From contig NZ_FWXY01000007.1 in the NCBI RefSeq assembly GCF_900176365.1, positions 62,001 through 126,000 of the forward strand: 64,000 nt of DNA, read 5' to 3'. A program made the translations under genes and the position numbers. A model generated the notes under the pieces. That model had not been told where the DNA came from. It saw nothing but the letters and a program-made list of their open reading frames with translations, and made no database searches. Source of the DNA: Desulfocicer vacuolatum DSM 3385 (GTDB taxonomy: Bacteria > Desulfobacterota > Desulfobacteria > Desulfobacterales > Desulfobacteraceae). This document shows positions 1-9,905 of this stretch, piece after piece (positions within the stretch are counted from its first letter, which is position 1; each line of letters opens with the position of its first letter).

Positions 1-359
1 ATCGTAGTAAGAAACCTCATTTGTTGTGTGCCGTAACCCCAAAACTGCATTTTAGTACAAGCCTTACCGTTGCAAGGCTTTAGTATTTTGGACTACATAT
101 TCAAATATCCAGTATGTTTGAATATTGTACTGCATATACAGGCGTTGAACATGAATTTTAACATTTCATTGTAATGTCAACGTGTCCATGAATTGCCCTG
201 GACGGTTAAGATCAGAATGAATGATGTTAAAAAACCGTTTGACACAATGTTATCTTTTTTTGTACATTTAAAGACTCTGTGAATTTAATGGAGATAACGG
301 CAATAAAAATAAAGAAGTAAATATATTATAACCACTAATGCTTTGCAAGGTTAAATTAA
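1..359. other. AT-rich intergenic region before hisB
   Basis: No convincing gene is seen. A small hairpin, AAGCCTT (59-65) with AAGGCTT (74-80), is followed by only a weak T-rich stretch, so a terminator for a gene to the left is possible but not well supported. The remainder is AT-rich upstream sequence of hisB. Confidence 0.5.
239..268 (+). promoter_or_regulatory. Candidate sigma70-type promoter of hisB
   Basis: TTGACA at 239-244 is followed after 18 bases by TACATT at 263-268, about 90 bases upstream of the hisB start. The -35 box is perfect and the -10 is weak; the call rests on motif match only. Confidence 0.4.
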
Positions 360-947
360 ATGGTTCGTACGGCATCACTGACAAGGGAAACCAGAGAAAC
401 AAAAATAGGTATTGAGATCAATATTGACGGAACAGGAAAATCCCGTGTGTCCACAGGGATTGGTTTTTTTGATCATATGCTCACACTTTTCACCGTCCAT
501 GGCTTTTTTGATCTTACTCTTACAGTGCAGGGAGACCTGGAGGTGGATTATCATCACACTGTGGAAGATACCGGTCTGGTGCTGGGTCAGGCAATTTCCA
601 AGGCCCTGGGGGATCGGCATGGCATTGCCCGATATGGGGCCGGGGCTGTTCCCATGGATGAAGCGTTCAGCCGGGTCAATGTTGACCTTTCCAATCGGCC
701 GTACCTGGTATATCATCTTCCTGAAACCATTCGATCTGTGGGGCCCTTTGATGCATATCTTGCCAAGGAGTTTTTCCGGGCATTCAGTGTTCAGGCAGGA
801 CTGAATCTTCATATCAGTTGTGATTATGGTGAAAATGAACATCATATCATTGAATCTATTTTCAAGGCCCTGGGACGTGCAATGAACGCGGCCTGCTGTC
901 TGGATGAAAGGGTCGTAGGTGCTCTTTCCAGTAAAGGGGCACTCTAA
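360..947 (+). CDS. hisB: Imidazoleglycerol-phosphate dehydratase HisB
   Basis: HisB dehydrates imidazole glycerol phosphate to imidazole acetol phosphate, a middle step of cytoplasmic histidine biosynthesis. The 195-residue protein has the usual monofunctional length. It carries the two metal-binding histidine motifs of the family, DYHHTVEDTG in the first half and HHIIESIFKALGRA near the C-terminus, plus the N-terminal GTGKSRVSTGIGFFDHML region. There is no fused phosphatase domain of the enterobacterial type. The ATG at 360 is preceded by a weak AAGG. No other his gene is in view, so it stands alone ahead of dnaG. Confidence 0.97.
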   Translation: MVRTASLTRETRETKIGIEINIDGTGKSRVSTGIGFFDHMLTLFTVHGFFDLTLTVQGDLEVDYHHTVEDTGLVLGQAISKALGDRHGIARYGAGAVPMDEAFSRVNVDLSNRPYLVYHLPETIRSVGPFDAYLAKEFFRAFSVQAGLNLHISCDYGENEHHIIESIFKALGRAMNAACCLDERVVGALSSKGAL

Positions 948-1018
948 ATTCGAACAATTCCAATGGTTCAGCTGCACAAAACATGGGCTTTGGAGTGCTT
1001 TTGTATTTGTGTGGTGTA

Positions 1019-1046
1019 TTGACATCCGGTGACCAGTAATTATTTT
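1019..1046 (+). promoter_or_regulatory. Possible promoter in front of dnaG
   Basis: TTGACA (1019-1024), a 16-base spacer and TATTTT (1041-1046) lie about 140 bases before dnaG. A GTGCGC/GCGCAC hairpin follows at about 1111-1132 in the presumed leader. Weak motif evidence only. Confidence 0.3.
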
Positions 1047-1185
1047 TAAAGTTTTGTGATGCTCCCGGTGAACCCCCCTGGGGCATTTTCGGAGTGTGTC
1101 TTGGTGCGCATTTTGTTTGCGCACATGAAACACATATCCTTACCATGATACTTAAAGATTAGTTTTTTGGAGCCTGGCCCATTCC

Positions 1186-2979
1186 ATGCGTATTCCCGAA
1201 GAAATTATCTCCCGAATTTCAGCTGCCACAGATATTGTTTCCGTGATATCTGAATCTGTTATGCTGAAAAAATCAGGGATGAATTTTTTTGGACTATGCC
1301 CATTTCATTCTGAGAAAACATCCTCTTTTTCCGTAAGCCCCCATAAGCAGATTTTTTATTGTTTTGGGTGCGGTGCCGGAGGAAATGTGTTTTCTTATTT
1401 GATGAAATACCATGGTATCTCTTTTCCTGAGGCCGTGAAAATGGCAGGAAATAAGTGTGGCATTGCCATCGAGACCGAACCTTTAAGCCCGGAAAAAGAA
1501 AGACACATGATGCTTCGGGAGGGGCTTTATCGATTAAATCAACAGGCCATGCTTCATTATACTCATCTTTTGACCCAGACACCGTCCGGTGAACATGCCC
1601 GGAATTATCTTGAACAACGGGGTATCACCCGTGACACCATTAAAGAACTTAACCTTGGATATTCTCCCAATCGTTGGGACGACATGGTTCTGTTCTTAAA
1701 ACAACACAAAGTGACAAAGGCAATGGCCCAGGCCTCGGGGTTTGTGCTCAGCCGCAGGGAAACCAAAGGGTACTATGACCGATTCCGCAACAGGATTATG
1801 TTTCCCATTTTTGATGTTACACGCCAGGTGGCAGGGTTTGGCGGCAGGGTGATGGATGATGCTGTTCCCAAGTATTTAAATTCCCCGGAAACCCCGGTAT
1901 ACAGCAAGGGAAGAATTCTTTACGGCCTTCATTTATCAAAAATCCATTGCAGGCAGGAAGATACTGTTTATATTGTTGAAGGATATTTTGATTTTATTTC
2001 CCTTTATCAATGCGGCATTAAAAATTGTGTGGCCACCCTTGGAACGGCATTGTCAGACTCCCATGTCAGACTCCTGAAAGGGGCGGCTTCCAGGGCCTTT
2101 TTGGTGTTTGATTCAGACATGGCCGGTATTAATGCGGCAAAAAGAAGTATTGGTACCTTCTTAAAAGAGGGGCTGGATGTTCGGATTATTATTTTACCCC
2201 AGGGCCAGGATCCTGATTCCTTTGTGCAGCAGAATGGAAAGTCAGGATTTGAGGCGTGTGCCAAAAAGGCCATGTCTGTTATTCCTTTTTTGACCCGGGC
2301 CGCCGTGGATCAGTTCGGACTTTCCGTGGAGGGGAAAATAAAGATTATCCAGGAAATGAAAGAGCACCTTGCCCGGGTGGATGACCCTGCGGCGCGCTCC
2401 CTTTATATCCATGAGCTGTCACAAACCTTGAACATTGATGAAACCGCTGTTCTGGAAAAGGTGAGGACGGCGTTTCTGGAGTCAGCCGGTGTGTCCGACA
2501 TCGCTTACCTCCCCCGTCAGGATGGAGATACAGCGCCGGAAACGGGCATGGAAAAGGAGAGCGCGCGTAGAGAAAAGCAGATGATTTCCATGATGTTGCA
2601 GTTTCCTCATATCAGGAAAAAGATAGAACAAATGAGGGTCCTGGAGCGTTTTTATTCCCGGGAATTGAAAAAAATAGGTGGGTATGTGCTTGATATGGAA
2701 GGGGATGAAAATATGGTCCCCCGGCTCATGGAGGTGCTTGAAACCGATACCCAGCGACGTTTGGTGGCATCCCTTTCCATGGAGGAGGTTCCCCATGTGG
2801 ATCATGTGGATGCAAAAGTGGAATTTTTGATAAATAGAATTGTAAAGATCTGGAACAAAAACGAAAACAGTCTTACAACTAAAATAAAAATAGCAGAACA
2901 GGACAGTGATTCCAGTCTTTCCTTTGACTTGCTTGCCAGGCGACAAAGGGAAATCCGGAAATTACGTGGCTATGAATAA
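1186..2979 (+). CDS. dnaG: DNA primase DnaG
   Basis: DnaG synthesises RNA primers for replication and works with the replicative helicase. At 597 residues it is normal length. Domain order is an N-terminal CHC2 zinc ribbon with ligands C38, H41, C59 and C62, then the catalytic core with the Toprim motif (EGYFD and DSDMAG around residues 265-310), then a C-terminal region that would contact DnaB. It is followed 62 bases later by rpoD. This dnaG-rpoD order is the widespread bacterial macromolecular-synthesis arrangement, here without rpsU. The ATG at 1186 has only a weak, distant GGAG. Confidence 0.97.
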   Translation: MRIPEEIISRISAATDIVSVISESVMLKKSGMNFFGLCPFHSEKTSSFSVSPHKQIFYCFGCGAGGNVFSYLMKYHGISFPEAVKMAGNKCGIAIETEPLSPEKERHMMLREGLYRLNQQAMLHYTHLLTQTPSGEHARNYLEQRGITRDTIKELNLGYSPNRWDDMVLFLKQHKVTKAMAQASGFVLSRRETKGYYDRFRNRIMFPIFDVTRQVAGFGGRVMDDAVPKYLNSPETPVYSKGRILYGLHLSKIHCRQEDTVYIVEGYFDFISLYQCGIKNCVATLGTALSDSHVRLLKGAASRAFLVFDSDMAGINAAKRSIGTFLKEGLDVRIIILPQGQDPDSFVQQNGKSGFEACAKKAMSVIPFLTRAAVDQFGLSVEGKIKIIQEMKEHLARVDDPAARSLYIHELSQTLNIDETAVLEKVRTAFLESAGVSDIAYLPRQDGDTAPETGMEKESARREKQMISMMLQFPHIRKKIEQMRVLERFYSRELKKIGGYVLDMEGDENMVPRLMEVLETDTQRRLVASLSMEEVPHVDHVDAKVEFLINRIVKIWNKNENSLTTKIKIAEQDSDSSLSFDLLARRQREIRKLRGYE

Positions 2980-3041
2980 TAAAAAGACTTGGCTCCAAGG
3001 TTGGAATCCAGTCTATAAAAAGCCTTTGGGGGGCATTTTTT

Positions 3042-4910
3042 ATGGCAGCAGCGTCGGTTAAATCCAGTGGAAAAGAGACAATATCCAGAGAAGCACTGAA
3101 GCAGTTGATTGAAAAAGGAAAAAATGAGGGGTCTCTCTCCTATGCCGAAATAAATGAGGCCATTTCAGATGATATAAAATCATCAGATCAGATTGATAAC
3201 ATTTTAACTATGTTTAAAAAACTGGGCATTGAACTGGTTGATCTGGAAAAAGAAAAATCAAAGCCCCGTACTGTTAAGGGGAAAAAAGGAGCCACAAAGA
3301 GCCCTTCCCGGGAAAAAACGGCCACATCTTCATCCGGTAATTCCAAGGATTCGAAACCGGCAACGGCAAAGGAAAAAACTGCACGAAAAACCTCCTTTTC
3401 CGCCGGAGGCACCGATGCTGATATGGAGTTTGGTGCGGTGACGGACCCCGTTAAAATGTATCTCCGGGAAATGGGCATGGTGACGCTGCTCAGCCGTGAG
3501 GGAGAGATTGTTATTGCCAAAAAAATCGAGGTGGGAGAACGGGAAGTTCTAAAGGTGATGCTGGCAAGTCCACTCACCGTTGTGAAACTCCTTGGTATTG
3601 GTGATAAAATGGAGGGGCAAAAGCTTCGTCCCAAGCATATTCTCCGGGATGTGGATGAAGGGGACGGCATCGCTGATGAAGCGGCCAAGCTTGAAAAATT
3701 TTTAAGCACTGTCAGTGGTATCCGGGAAATTCATTTTGAGAATCAGAAAAAAAGGGATTTGCTCATGGCCGGGGAGCAACCACCGGCATCTGTTCGGAAA
3801 CTGAGAGAAGAGATCCGTAACAATAATGAAAAAATTTATGACTATCTCAAAGGCTGGCGTTTTGAATCCGGTATTTTGGACAACATTGAAAAAAGTCTCA
3901 GGGCTAATATCAAGTGGTTTGATACCATGGATGGCCTGTTAAAACGCTGTTCCGGTACTTTTAAAGCCAAACGGGATGATATGTGCCAGTTGCTGGTAGA
4001 TGGTGACGAGTTTGTGGCCTGGGCCATGGATCGATCCAATATCACCCGGGAACGCGCTGTGATACTACATCAGGATCTGTCTGCCATTGTTGCCCAGATT
4101 GAAAAACGAAAGGATGATCTCAAGGGAGATGCAAGTTCCCTTCGTAAAATTATAAAAGGGGTGGACAAGGGCAGGGCCAAGGCTAAATATGCCAAAAGTG
4201 AATTGGTCCGTGCCAATTTAAGGCTGGTGGTGAGTATTGCCAAGAAATATACCAATCGGGGCCTTCAGTTCCTGGATTTGATCCAGGAGGGTAACATCGG
4301 TTTAATGAAAGCGGTGGATAAATTTGAGTACCGCCGGGGGTATAAATTCAGCACCTATGCCACCTGGTGGATTCGCCAGGCCATCACCCGGGCCATTGCA
4401 GATCAGGCAAGAACCATTCGTATTCCGGTTCACATGATTGAGACCATCAATAAATTGATCAGAACTTCCCGGTACCTTGTTCAGGAGATGGGGAAAGAAC
4501 CCTCCCCGGAGGAAATTGCCGAAAAAATGGAAATTCCCCTGGATAAAGTGCGGCGGGTGTTGAAAATTGCAAGGGAACCCATCTCCCTTGAGACACCCAT
4601 TGGAGAGGAAGAGGACAGTCATCTTGGTGATTTTATTGAGGATAAAAAGTTTTCTCTGCCTTCGGAAGCGGCCATTAATCTGAATCTGGCTGAACAGACC
4701 CGGAAGGTCTTGGCCACCTTGACTCCCAGGGAAGAAAAGGTGCTTCGCATGCGCTTTGGCATAGGAGAAAAAGCAGATCATACCCTGGAAGAGGTGGGGC
4801 GGGATTTTACGGTGACCCGGGAGCGTATCCGTCAGATTGAAGCCAAGGCATTACGAAAACTGCGGCATCCCACACGGAGTAAAAAATTAAAGAGTTTTAT
4901 CGAAATTTAA
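3042..4910 (+). CDS. rpoD: Primary sigma factor RpoD (sigma70)
   Basis: This is the housekeeping sigma factor that directs RNA polymerase to -35/-10 promoters. The 622-residue protein has an N-terminal region 1.1-like segment, then a lysine/serine/threonine-rich linker (about residues 70-125). Region 1.2 begins near [11 protein letters not shown]. Regions 2.1-2.4 (from about residue 387, containing [12 protein letters not shown] and [10 protein letters not shown]), region 3, and the region 4.2 helix-turn-helix ([18 protein letters not shown], about 590-607) follow. The start has a strong G-rich ribosome site (GGGGGGC). It follows dnaG closely and is probably co-transcribed with it. Confidence 0.97.
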   Translation: MAAASVKSSGKETISREALKQLIEKGKNEGSLSYAEINEAISDDIKSSDQIDNILTMFKKLGIELVDLEKEKSKPRTVKGKKGATKSPSREKTATSSSGNSKDSKPATAKEKTARKTSFSAGGTDADMEFGAVTDPVKMYLREMGMVTLLSREGEIVIAKKIEVGEREVLKVMLASPLTVVKLLGIGDKMEGQKLRPKHILRDVDEGDGIADEAAKLEKFLSTVSGIREIHFENQKKRDLLMAGEQPPASVRKLREEIRNNNEKIYDYLKGWRFESGILDNIEKSLRANIKWFDTMDGLLKRCSGTFKAKRDDMCQLLVDGDEFVAWAMDRSNITRERAVILHQDLSAIVAQIEKRKDDLKGDASSLRKIIKGVDKGRAKAKYAKSELVRANLRLVVSIAKKYTNRGLQFLDLIQEGNIGLMKAVDKFEYRRGYKFSTYATWWIRQAITRAIADQARTIRIPVHMIETINKLIRTSRYLVQEMGKEPSPEEIAEKMEIPLDKVRRVLKIAREPISLETPIGEEEDSHLGDFIEDKKFSLPSEAAINLNLAEQTRKVLATLTPREEKVLRMRFGIGEKADHTLEEVGRDFTVTRERIRQIEAKALRKLRHPTRSKKLKSFIEI

Positions 4911-4913
4911 TCC

Positions 4914-4941
4914 TTGACAATATGAATGAAAATTATATAAT
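4914..4941 (+). promoter_or_regulatory. Near-consensus promoter of the tRNA gene
   Basis: Perfect TTGACA (4914-4919) and perfect TATAAT (4936-4941) are separated by 16 bases. The tRNA begins 22 bases after the -10 box. It starts just after the rpoD stop codon, so the tRNA has its own strong sigma70 promoter. Confidence 0.85.
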
Positions 4942-4963
4942 TGTCGAGTTCTCCAAATCGGAG

Positions 4964-5040
4964 GGGCCCATAGCTCAGTCTGGTAGAGCCACCGGCTCAT
5001 AACCGGTCGGTCCCTGGTTCGAATCCAGGTGGGCCCACCA
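4964..5040 (+). tRNA. tRNA with CAT anticodon (elongator Met, or Ile-CAU type)
   Basis: A full 77-base cloverleaf with genome-encoded CCA. Acceptor arms GGGCCCA and TGGGCCC pair perfectly. The D stem is GCTC/GAGC, the anticodon stem ACCGG/CCGGT with loop CTCATAA, and the T stem CCTGG/CCAGG with loop TTCGAAT. The first base pair is G-C rather than the mismatch of bacterial initiator tRNA, so this is an elongator. Methionine is most likely, but a tRNA-Ile whose C34 is modified by TilS cannot be excluded from the anticodon alone. Confidence 0.93.
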
Positions 5041-5436
5041 AATTTTGGTTGGCAATGGATGTTAATGGTGGATTTTACCCGGGGAGCAGGCTGGGTGAGA
5101 AAAAATAAAAACAGGATATATACACTTATATGACTGTGGCAACACCTGAAAATGATGATTTTAAAAGCGTGGTATTTAAATACCACGCTTTTTTTGTTTT
5201 GGTAACCTGACAGCCTGATTAGAAAAAGATGAAGTGGTTGCAACTTTATGAGAACGATTCTCAATTTTCCCAGACTTTCGGTCACAATTCCGGCTCTTAA
5301 CAGAAAATTTGAGAAAATTGGTTCTTGTTTTCATGAGATTTTATTTCGATTTTTTGATTTTTAAACAGGTTTTGACGGTTAGAAATGTAAAGAATCTGAT
5401 CAGAAACTCATTTTTTAAGATTCCAGGGGGAGATGT
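5041..5436. other. Intergenic region between tRNA and NIF3-family gene
   Basis: Holds a terminator at 5163-5195 and otherwise AT-rich sequence. No gene-like reading frame with a ribosome site was seen. Confidence 0.6.
5163..5195 (+). terminator. Intrinsic terminator
   Basis: A near-perfect palindrome, AAAAGCGTGGTATTT paired with AAATACCACGCTTTT, is followed by a T run. It would end transcripts from the tRNA (and rpoD). The A/T flanks make it potentially bidirectional. Confidence 0.85.
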
Positions 5437-6255
5437 ATGACCTCTACAGTTTATGATTTTCTTGGACACCTTGATGGTATTGCTCCCTTTACCCTTGCCG
5501 AAAGCTGGGATAATTGCGGCCTCCAGGCAGGTGATGCAGATGGCCCTGTGACACGGGTCATGGTGGCACTGGATGTTACCATGGATGTGATGAATGCCGC
5601 CTTAAAATGGGGGGCGGACCTGGTATTAACCCATCACCCCCTGATGATTAAACCCCTGGCCCGGCTTAATTTTAATAAAATGCCGGGATCAGCCATTGCC
5701 ATGGCAGCCACGCATCAGATAGCCATTGTTTCACTGCACACCAATCTTGATAAGGCCCGGGGGGGATTAAATGATCGGTTCGCCGCCATACTGGGCCTGG
5801 AAAACCTTTCTTGTCTTCAGCCATCCAGCCATAAAGACATGTCGGATGACTCTCTGGAAGGGCTCGGCAGGGTGGGAAACCTTTCCCGGGTCATGACATT
5901 GGAAGCACTTGCAGAACGGGTGAAATCTGTGTTTAAAATCCCCCATGTCAGGATGGTGGGGGATTTGAATATGATGGTTAAGACCGTTGCCGTGTGCACA
6001 GGCAGTGGAGAGTCTTTACTGAATGATGTCTTTTCTTCCGGTGCCCAGGCTTATATCACCGGAGATATGAAGTATCATGGTGCCCGAGACATTGAAATGT
6101 CAGGAATGGGGGGGATTGATGTGGGGCATTTTGCTTCAGAGCACATTGCCATTGACCTTCTGGTGGAAAAAGTCAAAGCGCTTTCTGTTCAGGAGCATCT
6201 GGGTCTTGAAGTGAAAGGTTATATTGGGGAAACTGATCCGTTTGTTGTAAAGTAG
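5437..6255 (+). CDS. NIF3-family dinuclear metal-centre protein
   Basis: The 272-residue protein matches the NIF3/YbgI family, which binds a pair of metal ions with conserved histidines and acidic residues. The best established role, for a family member, is as a GTP cyclohydrolase I type enzyme; for most members the function is unknown. Visible motifs are WDNCGLQ near residue 25, the metal-binding TLTHHP-like segment (LVLTHHPL, about residue 65), the SLHTNLD motif, and the C-terminal GHFASEHIA motif carrying the remaining ligands. The start has a strong GGGGGAG site. It lies just before the zinc-ribbon/rnpB pair. Confidence 0.9.
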   Translation: MTSTVYDFLGHLDGIAPFTLAESWDNCGLQAGDADGPVTRVMVALDVTMDVMNAALKWGADLVLTHHPLMIKPLARLNFNKMPGSAIAMAATHQIAIVSLHTNLDKARGGLNDRFAAILGLENLSCLQPSSHKDMSDDSLEGLGRVGNLSRVMTLEALAERVKSVFKIPHVRMVGDLNMMVKTVAVCTGSGESLLNDVFSSGAQAYITGDMKYHGARDIEMSGMGGIDVGHFASEHIAIDLLVEKVKALSVQEHLGLEVKGYIGETDPFVVK

Positions 6256-6451
6256 TCAAGCCTGTGAACCCTTGGAATATCTGGGGTGTCGGGTTTGTAT
6301 CGTTGAATTATTGATTCTAAATATAGATGGTTGGCAAAAGTCAAAACAGCACAAGCCTGATCCCGATGTGACATCCGGTTAAAGGGATGGTCACATTAAA
6401 AACGGGCGTCAGTCGTTGGCTTTGTCACGCCGACGTCGCAGGGGAAAAATT

Positions 6452-7183
6452 ATGGCAGCAATTACTAAAAACGAGATGGATGTGCTTATTCGGCTCCAGA
6501 AAGCTGAGACAGAAACCGTTCGCATACTGTCTTATCTTGAGAGTATTGATAAAGAAAAAGATGCTCTGGAATCAAAATTGACCACCTTTGTCAGGGCTTT
6601 GGACAGAAAAAAAAATACCCTTGACGCTGTTAGCAAAGAGATCAAGGATATAGAAATTGAAATCCAGACCACAGATGATCGCATTCAAAAAAGCAATGAT
6701 ACTTTGAGGCAGGTTAAGACCGACAAGGAATATCAGGTACTTCAGCGTGAAATAGATAATAATAAAAAGCGCCTGGAAACTCTGGAAAGTGAACTTTTGA
6801 AAAAATTTGAAGACAAAGATATCCAGGAAAAAATTGTCCAGGAGCAGATGGTTGATGTTGAACAGGCAACTGCAAAAATCAGATCTGATCAGGCAGCCAT
6901 TGATAAAAAGTGCGAAGATGATCGGGAATTGCTTGAGACATATAAACTGCAACGGGAAGATATCGGAGCCTCTTTGTCCCCTGAATTTTTAAGGGTTTTT
7001 AATGAAATTTCCGACGCCAGCGGCGGTCTTGCCGTGGTGGAAGTCAAAAAAGAGGTGTGTCGGGGATGTTTCATGAATATTCCTCCCCAGCTTTACATTG
7101 AGGTGCAACGTGGGAAAGACTTGATTTTATGCCCGCAATGCAATAGAATCCTCTATTTTAATGATGCAGATGAAGCGGAATAA
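6452..7183 (+). CDS. Coiled-coil protein with C-terminal C4 zinc ribbon
   Basis: About 243 residues. Residues about 5-170 form a long alpha-helical coiled coil, strongly charged and heptad-like. The C-terminal fifth carries a C4 zinc ribbon: CRGCFMNIPPQ and later CPQC. This is the family formerly called DUF164, whose molecular function is not firmly known. The ATG at 6452 (MAAITKNEMD) is chosen over an upstream TTG because GGGG sits directly before it. The stop codon touches the P1 helix of rnpB, so the protein gene and rnpB are probably on one transcript. Confidence 0.85.
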   Translation: MAAITKNEMDVLIRLQKAETETVRILSYLESIDKEKDALESKLTTFVRALDRKKNTLDAVSKEIKDIEIEIQTTDDRIQKSNDTLRQVKTDKEYQVLQREIDNNKKRLETLESELLKKFEDKDIQEKIVQEQMVDVEQATAKIRSDQAAIDKKCEDDRELLETYKLQREDIGASLSPEFLRVFNEISDASGGLAVVEVKKEVCRGCFMNIPPQLYIEVQRGKDLILCPQCNRILYFNDADEAE

Positions 7184-7184
7184 A

Positions 7185-7589
<405 letters not shown>

Positions 7590-7590
7590 T

Positions 7591-7778
7591 AACTCAACTT
7601 TCGGGCTTCATTTCAATGCCGGCATTTTTAAATGTACCGATGGGCTCAGTGTGCCGACGGGGTCAGGCTTTTGTTATTGATGTTATCGATCAAGGCCTTT
7701 GCCAACGAAAAAAGCCTCGATAATGTCAATAACGAAAGCCTGACCCCACCACGAAATGCGAATACCGAAAGTTGAGTT
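7591..7778. repeat. Palindromic MITE-like element, family C, copy 1
   Basis: 188 bases bounded by the inverted repeat AACTCAACTTTCGG / CCGAAAGTTGAGTT. Inside is a second nested hairpin (GGGGTCAGGCTTTTGTTATT pairing with a segment ending in AAAGCCTGACCCC). A second copy at 52066-52236 has the same ends and interior. This copy has about 17 extra bases after GATGGG. It carries no transposase and sits directly behind the rnpB terminator. It looks like a non-autonomous mobile element. Confidence 0.8.
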
Positions 7779-7795
7779 TTTTAAACTATATTTGT

Positions 7796-7885
7796 GCCAT
7801 GTTTCATTCCCGTTTTACATTTTTCATGGCAATGGTTTCCATTTGGGAGTATTTTCAAAAAAGTGCAAGCTGCTTTTGGGATCTA
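7796..7885. repeat. Intergenic repeat family D, copy 1
   Basis: About 90 bases resembling 42742-42826. Shared blocks are GCATGTTTCATT (with CCATGTTTCATT here), TTTTACA, and TTTTCAAAAAAGTG followed by CAAGCTGCTTTTG versus TAAACTACTTTTG. Only two copies were noticed; its nature is unknown. Confidence 0.5.
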
Positions 7886-7961
7886 ACTATGGATATCACA
7901 TTTGTTTGATTGTTTGTTGTGTCGGTGCTCGGCATGATTGACTGTAGGAAAGGACATATAC

Positions 7962-8717
7962 ATGCTACTGATTGAAGAGCTTAAGGTGGAGGTGGGAGAT
8001 AAAGAGATTCTCCAGAATGTCAATCTTCATGTGCCGCCCGGAGAGACCCATATCCTTTTTGGACCCAACGGGTCCGGTAAAACAAGTCTGATGATGACCA
8101 TCATGGGTTTTTCCGGATATCGAATCACCCGGGGAAAAATCACTTTTAAAGGTGAGGATGTAACCCATATGCCTCTCCATGAGCGGGCACGCTTGGGCAT
8201 TGGCGTACTTTTTCAACGCCCCCCCACCATTAACGGATTGACCACCCGTCGCATGGTGGAGTTGTGTGCCGGGGATCGCTGTGTGGATGTGGATCAGCTC
8301 TCTTCCCATCTTCAATTTGACAATTTTCTGGAACGGGATGTGAACCACAATCTTTCCGGCGGAGAGATTAAACGTTCGGAAATGCTTCAGCTCATGGCCC
8401 AGGAACCGGACATGGTGCTGCTGGATGAACCGGAATCCGGTGTGGACCTGGAGTCCATTGCCCTTTTAGGAGAAAGTATCAATACTGTTTTGAACAGGGG
8501 CATTAAAAGAAACCCTTCCTGCCAAAAAGGAATTATTTCAGAGAAACCCAAATCGGCCCTGGTCATTACCCACACCGGTCATATTCTGGACTATATCACA
8601 GCAGACAGAGGACAGGTGCTCTATAAAGGACAGCTACGCTGCTCTCGAAATGCAAGGGAAATTTTAAAGTGGATTCATGAATATGGTTATGAGGAGTGTG
8701 TTGGATGCACAGTGTAA
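7962..8717 (+). CDS. SufC-like Fe-S assembly ATPase (minimal Suf/SMS type)
   Basis: A cytoplasmic ABC ATPase of the SufC family, about 251 residues. It has Walker A GPNGSGKTS (34-42), the Q-loop region FQRPP, signature NLSGGEIKRSE and Walker B VLLDEPESGVD. SufC drives conformational change of the SufB scaffold during Fe-S cluster building. The ATG at 7962 follows AGGAAAGG, so it is preferred to the upstream TTG at 7938. The C-terminus ends in CVGC-TV, a CxxC not found in E. coli SufC. The next gene starts inside its 3' end (13-base overlap). Only a C-B pair is present, with no SufD, SufS or SufE. Confidence 0.88.
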   Translation: MLLIEELKVEVGDKEILQNVNLHVPPGETHILFGPNGSGKTSLMMTIMGFSGYRITRGKITFKGEDVTHMPLHERARLGIGVLFQRPPTINGLTTRRMVELCAGDRCVDVDQLSSHLQFDNFLERDVNHNLSGGEIKRSEMLQLMAQEPDMVLLDEPESGVDLESIALLGESINTVLNRGIKRNPSCQKGIISEKPKSALVITHTGHILDYITADRGQVLYKGQLRCSRNAREILKWIHEYGYEECVGCTV

Positions 8718-9883
8718 ATGATAAAACCATTGTTAATTTATCTGATTTTAACAGCCGGGCCGAAAAAAACGAATATGCTTATATTGACAGCCTTGAGGCC
8801 ATGGAAAAAACCGATGCAGACGAATTTGTCAAGGTGGGCATTGAAACCGATGCATCCCTGAGGGCCGGTACATTTATCCAGAAAGATAACGCGGTTGTTC
8901 ACTGTAGCAACTCCTCAGACGGGACAGACGTCATGGGTATTGCCGGGGCACTGGAGGCTTTTCCCTGGCTTGAATCCCATGTGTGGAAACTGTTATCCCC
9001 TGAAAAGGATGACATGACACGGGAAGCTGCCCAAAGCCCCCTCCAGGGATTTTTCATTCGCAGTCACAAAGATGTAAAAATAGAAAAACCTCTGCAAACC
9101 TGTCTTCACATTGCCCAGGATAAATTTTCCCAGAAGGTTCACAATATTGTCATTGCCGAAGAGAATTCTGAGGTACATATCATTGCAGGGTGTTCCACCT
9201 CCCCGCACTTGACCACGGGTCTTCACATCGGTGTGTCTGAATTTTATGTAAAAAAGGGAGCCACCCTGAAATACACCATGATCCATGACTGGGGGGAGAA
9301 TGTCTTTGTTCGTCCCAGAACCGCGGTGCATGTGGAAGAGGGCGGCGTTTTTATTTCAAATTACATTTCCCTGAAACCGGTGGGATCCTTAGAATCCAAC
9401 CCTGTTACATATCTGGAAAAGAATGCAACAGCCACCATGAACAGTATCCTTGTGGCCGGTGAAGGCGCTCATATGGATGTGGGATCTGTGGTGGAACTCA
9501 ACGGTGAAGGTGCCCGGGCGGAAATTATTTCCCGGGCCATTGTTGCCGGGGGGACCATTATTTCCAGGGGGCATCTCAAAGGCAATGTCCATGGGGTAAA
9601 AGGACATCTTGAATGCAAGGGGCTTATCTTAAAAGATGGGCTTCTCCATGCCATTCCAGAGCTTTCAGGGGCAGTGCCCGGTGTTGAAATGTCCCATGAA
9701 GCCGCAGTGGGCAAAATTGACAGGCGGGAGATAGAGTATCTCATGGCCCGGGGCCTCACCGAAGATGATGCCGTCTCCACCATTGTACGCGGTTTTCTCA
9801 ATGTGGACATTGAAGGATTGCCCGAAGAGCTGGCCCAAAAGATGGACCAGGCTGTAAAAGACACAGAACAGGATATGATGTAA
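8705..9883 (+). CDS. SufB/SufD-family Fe-S scaffold protein
   Basis: The 392-residue protein belongs to the SufB/SufD beta-helix family and would partner the SufC-like ATPase as cluster scaffold. Visible hallmarks are the long run of beta-helix repeats (about residues 130-290, with EGGVFISNYISLKPVGS and HMDVGSVVELNGEGARAEI type segments). The C-terminal helical part contains PELSGAVPGVEMSHEAAVGKID and the DAVSTIVRGFLN motif. The ATG at 8705 has GAGGAG eight bases upstream. As the only SufB/D-type gene here it probably forms a homodimer, as in archaeal and other minimal SufBC systems. Confidence 0.88.
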   Translation: MHSVNDKTIVNLSDFNSRAEKNEYAYIDSLEAMEKTDADEFVKVGIETDASLRAGTFIQKDNAVVHCSNSSDGTDVMGIAGALEAFPWLESHVWKLLSPEKDDMTREAAQSPLQGFFIRSHKDVKIEKPLQTCLHIAQDKFSQKVHNIVIAEENSEVHIIAGCSTSPHLTTGLHIGVSEFYVKKGATLKYTMIHDWGENVFVRPRTAVHVEEGGVFISNYISLKPVGSLESNPVTYLEKNATATMNSILVAGEGAHMDVGSVVELNGEGARAEIISRAIVAGGTIISRGHLKGNVHGVKGHLECKGLILKDGLLHAIPELSGAVPGVEMSHEAAVGKIDRREIEYLMARGLTEDDAVSTIVRGFLNVDIEGLPEELAQKMDQAVKDTEQDMM

Positions 9884-9905
9884 GGAAAGACAGGAACGAG
9901 ACCAT

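Noticed and set aside
59-90. Hairpin AAGCCTT/AAGGCTT as an intrinsic terminator
   Set aside because: Short stem and no continuous T run; left as a weak possibility only.
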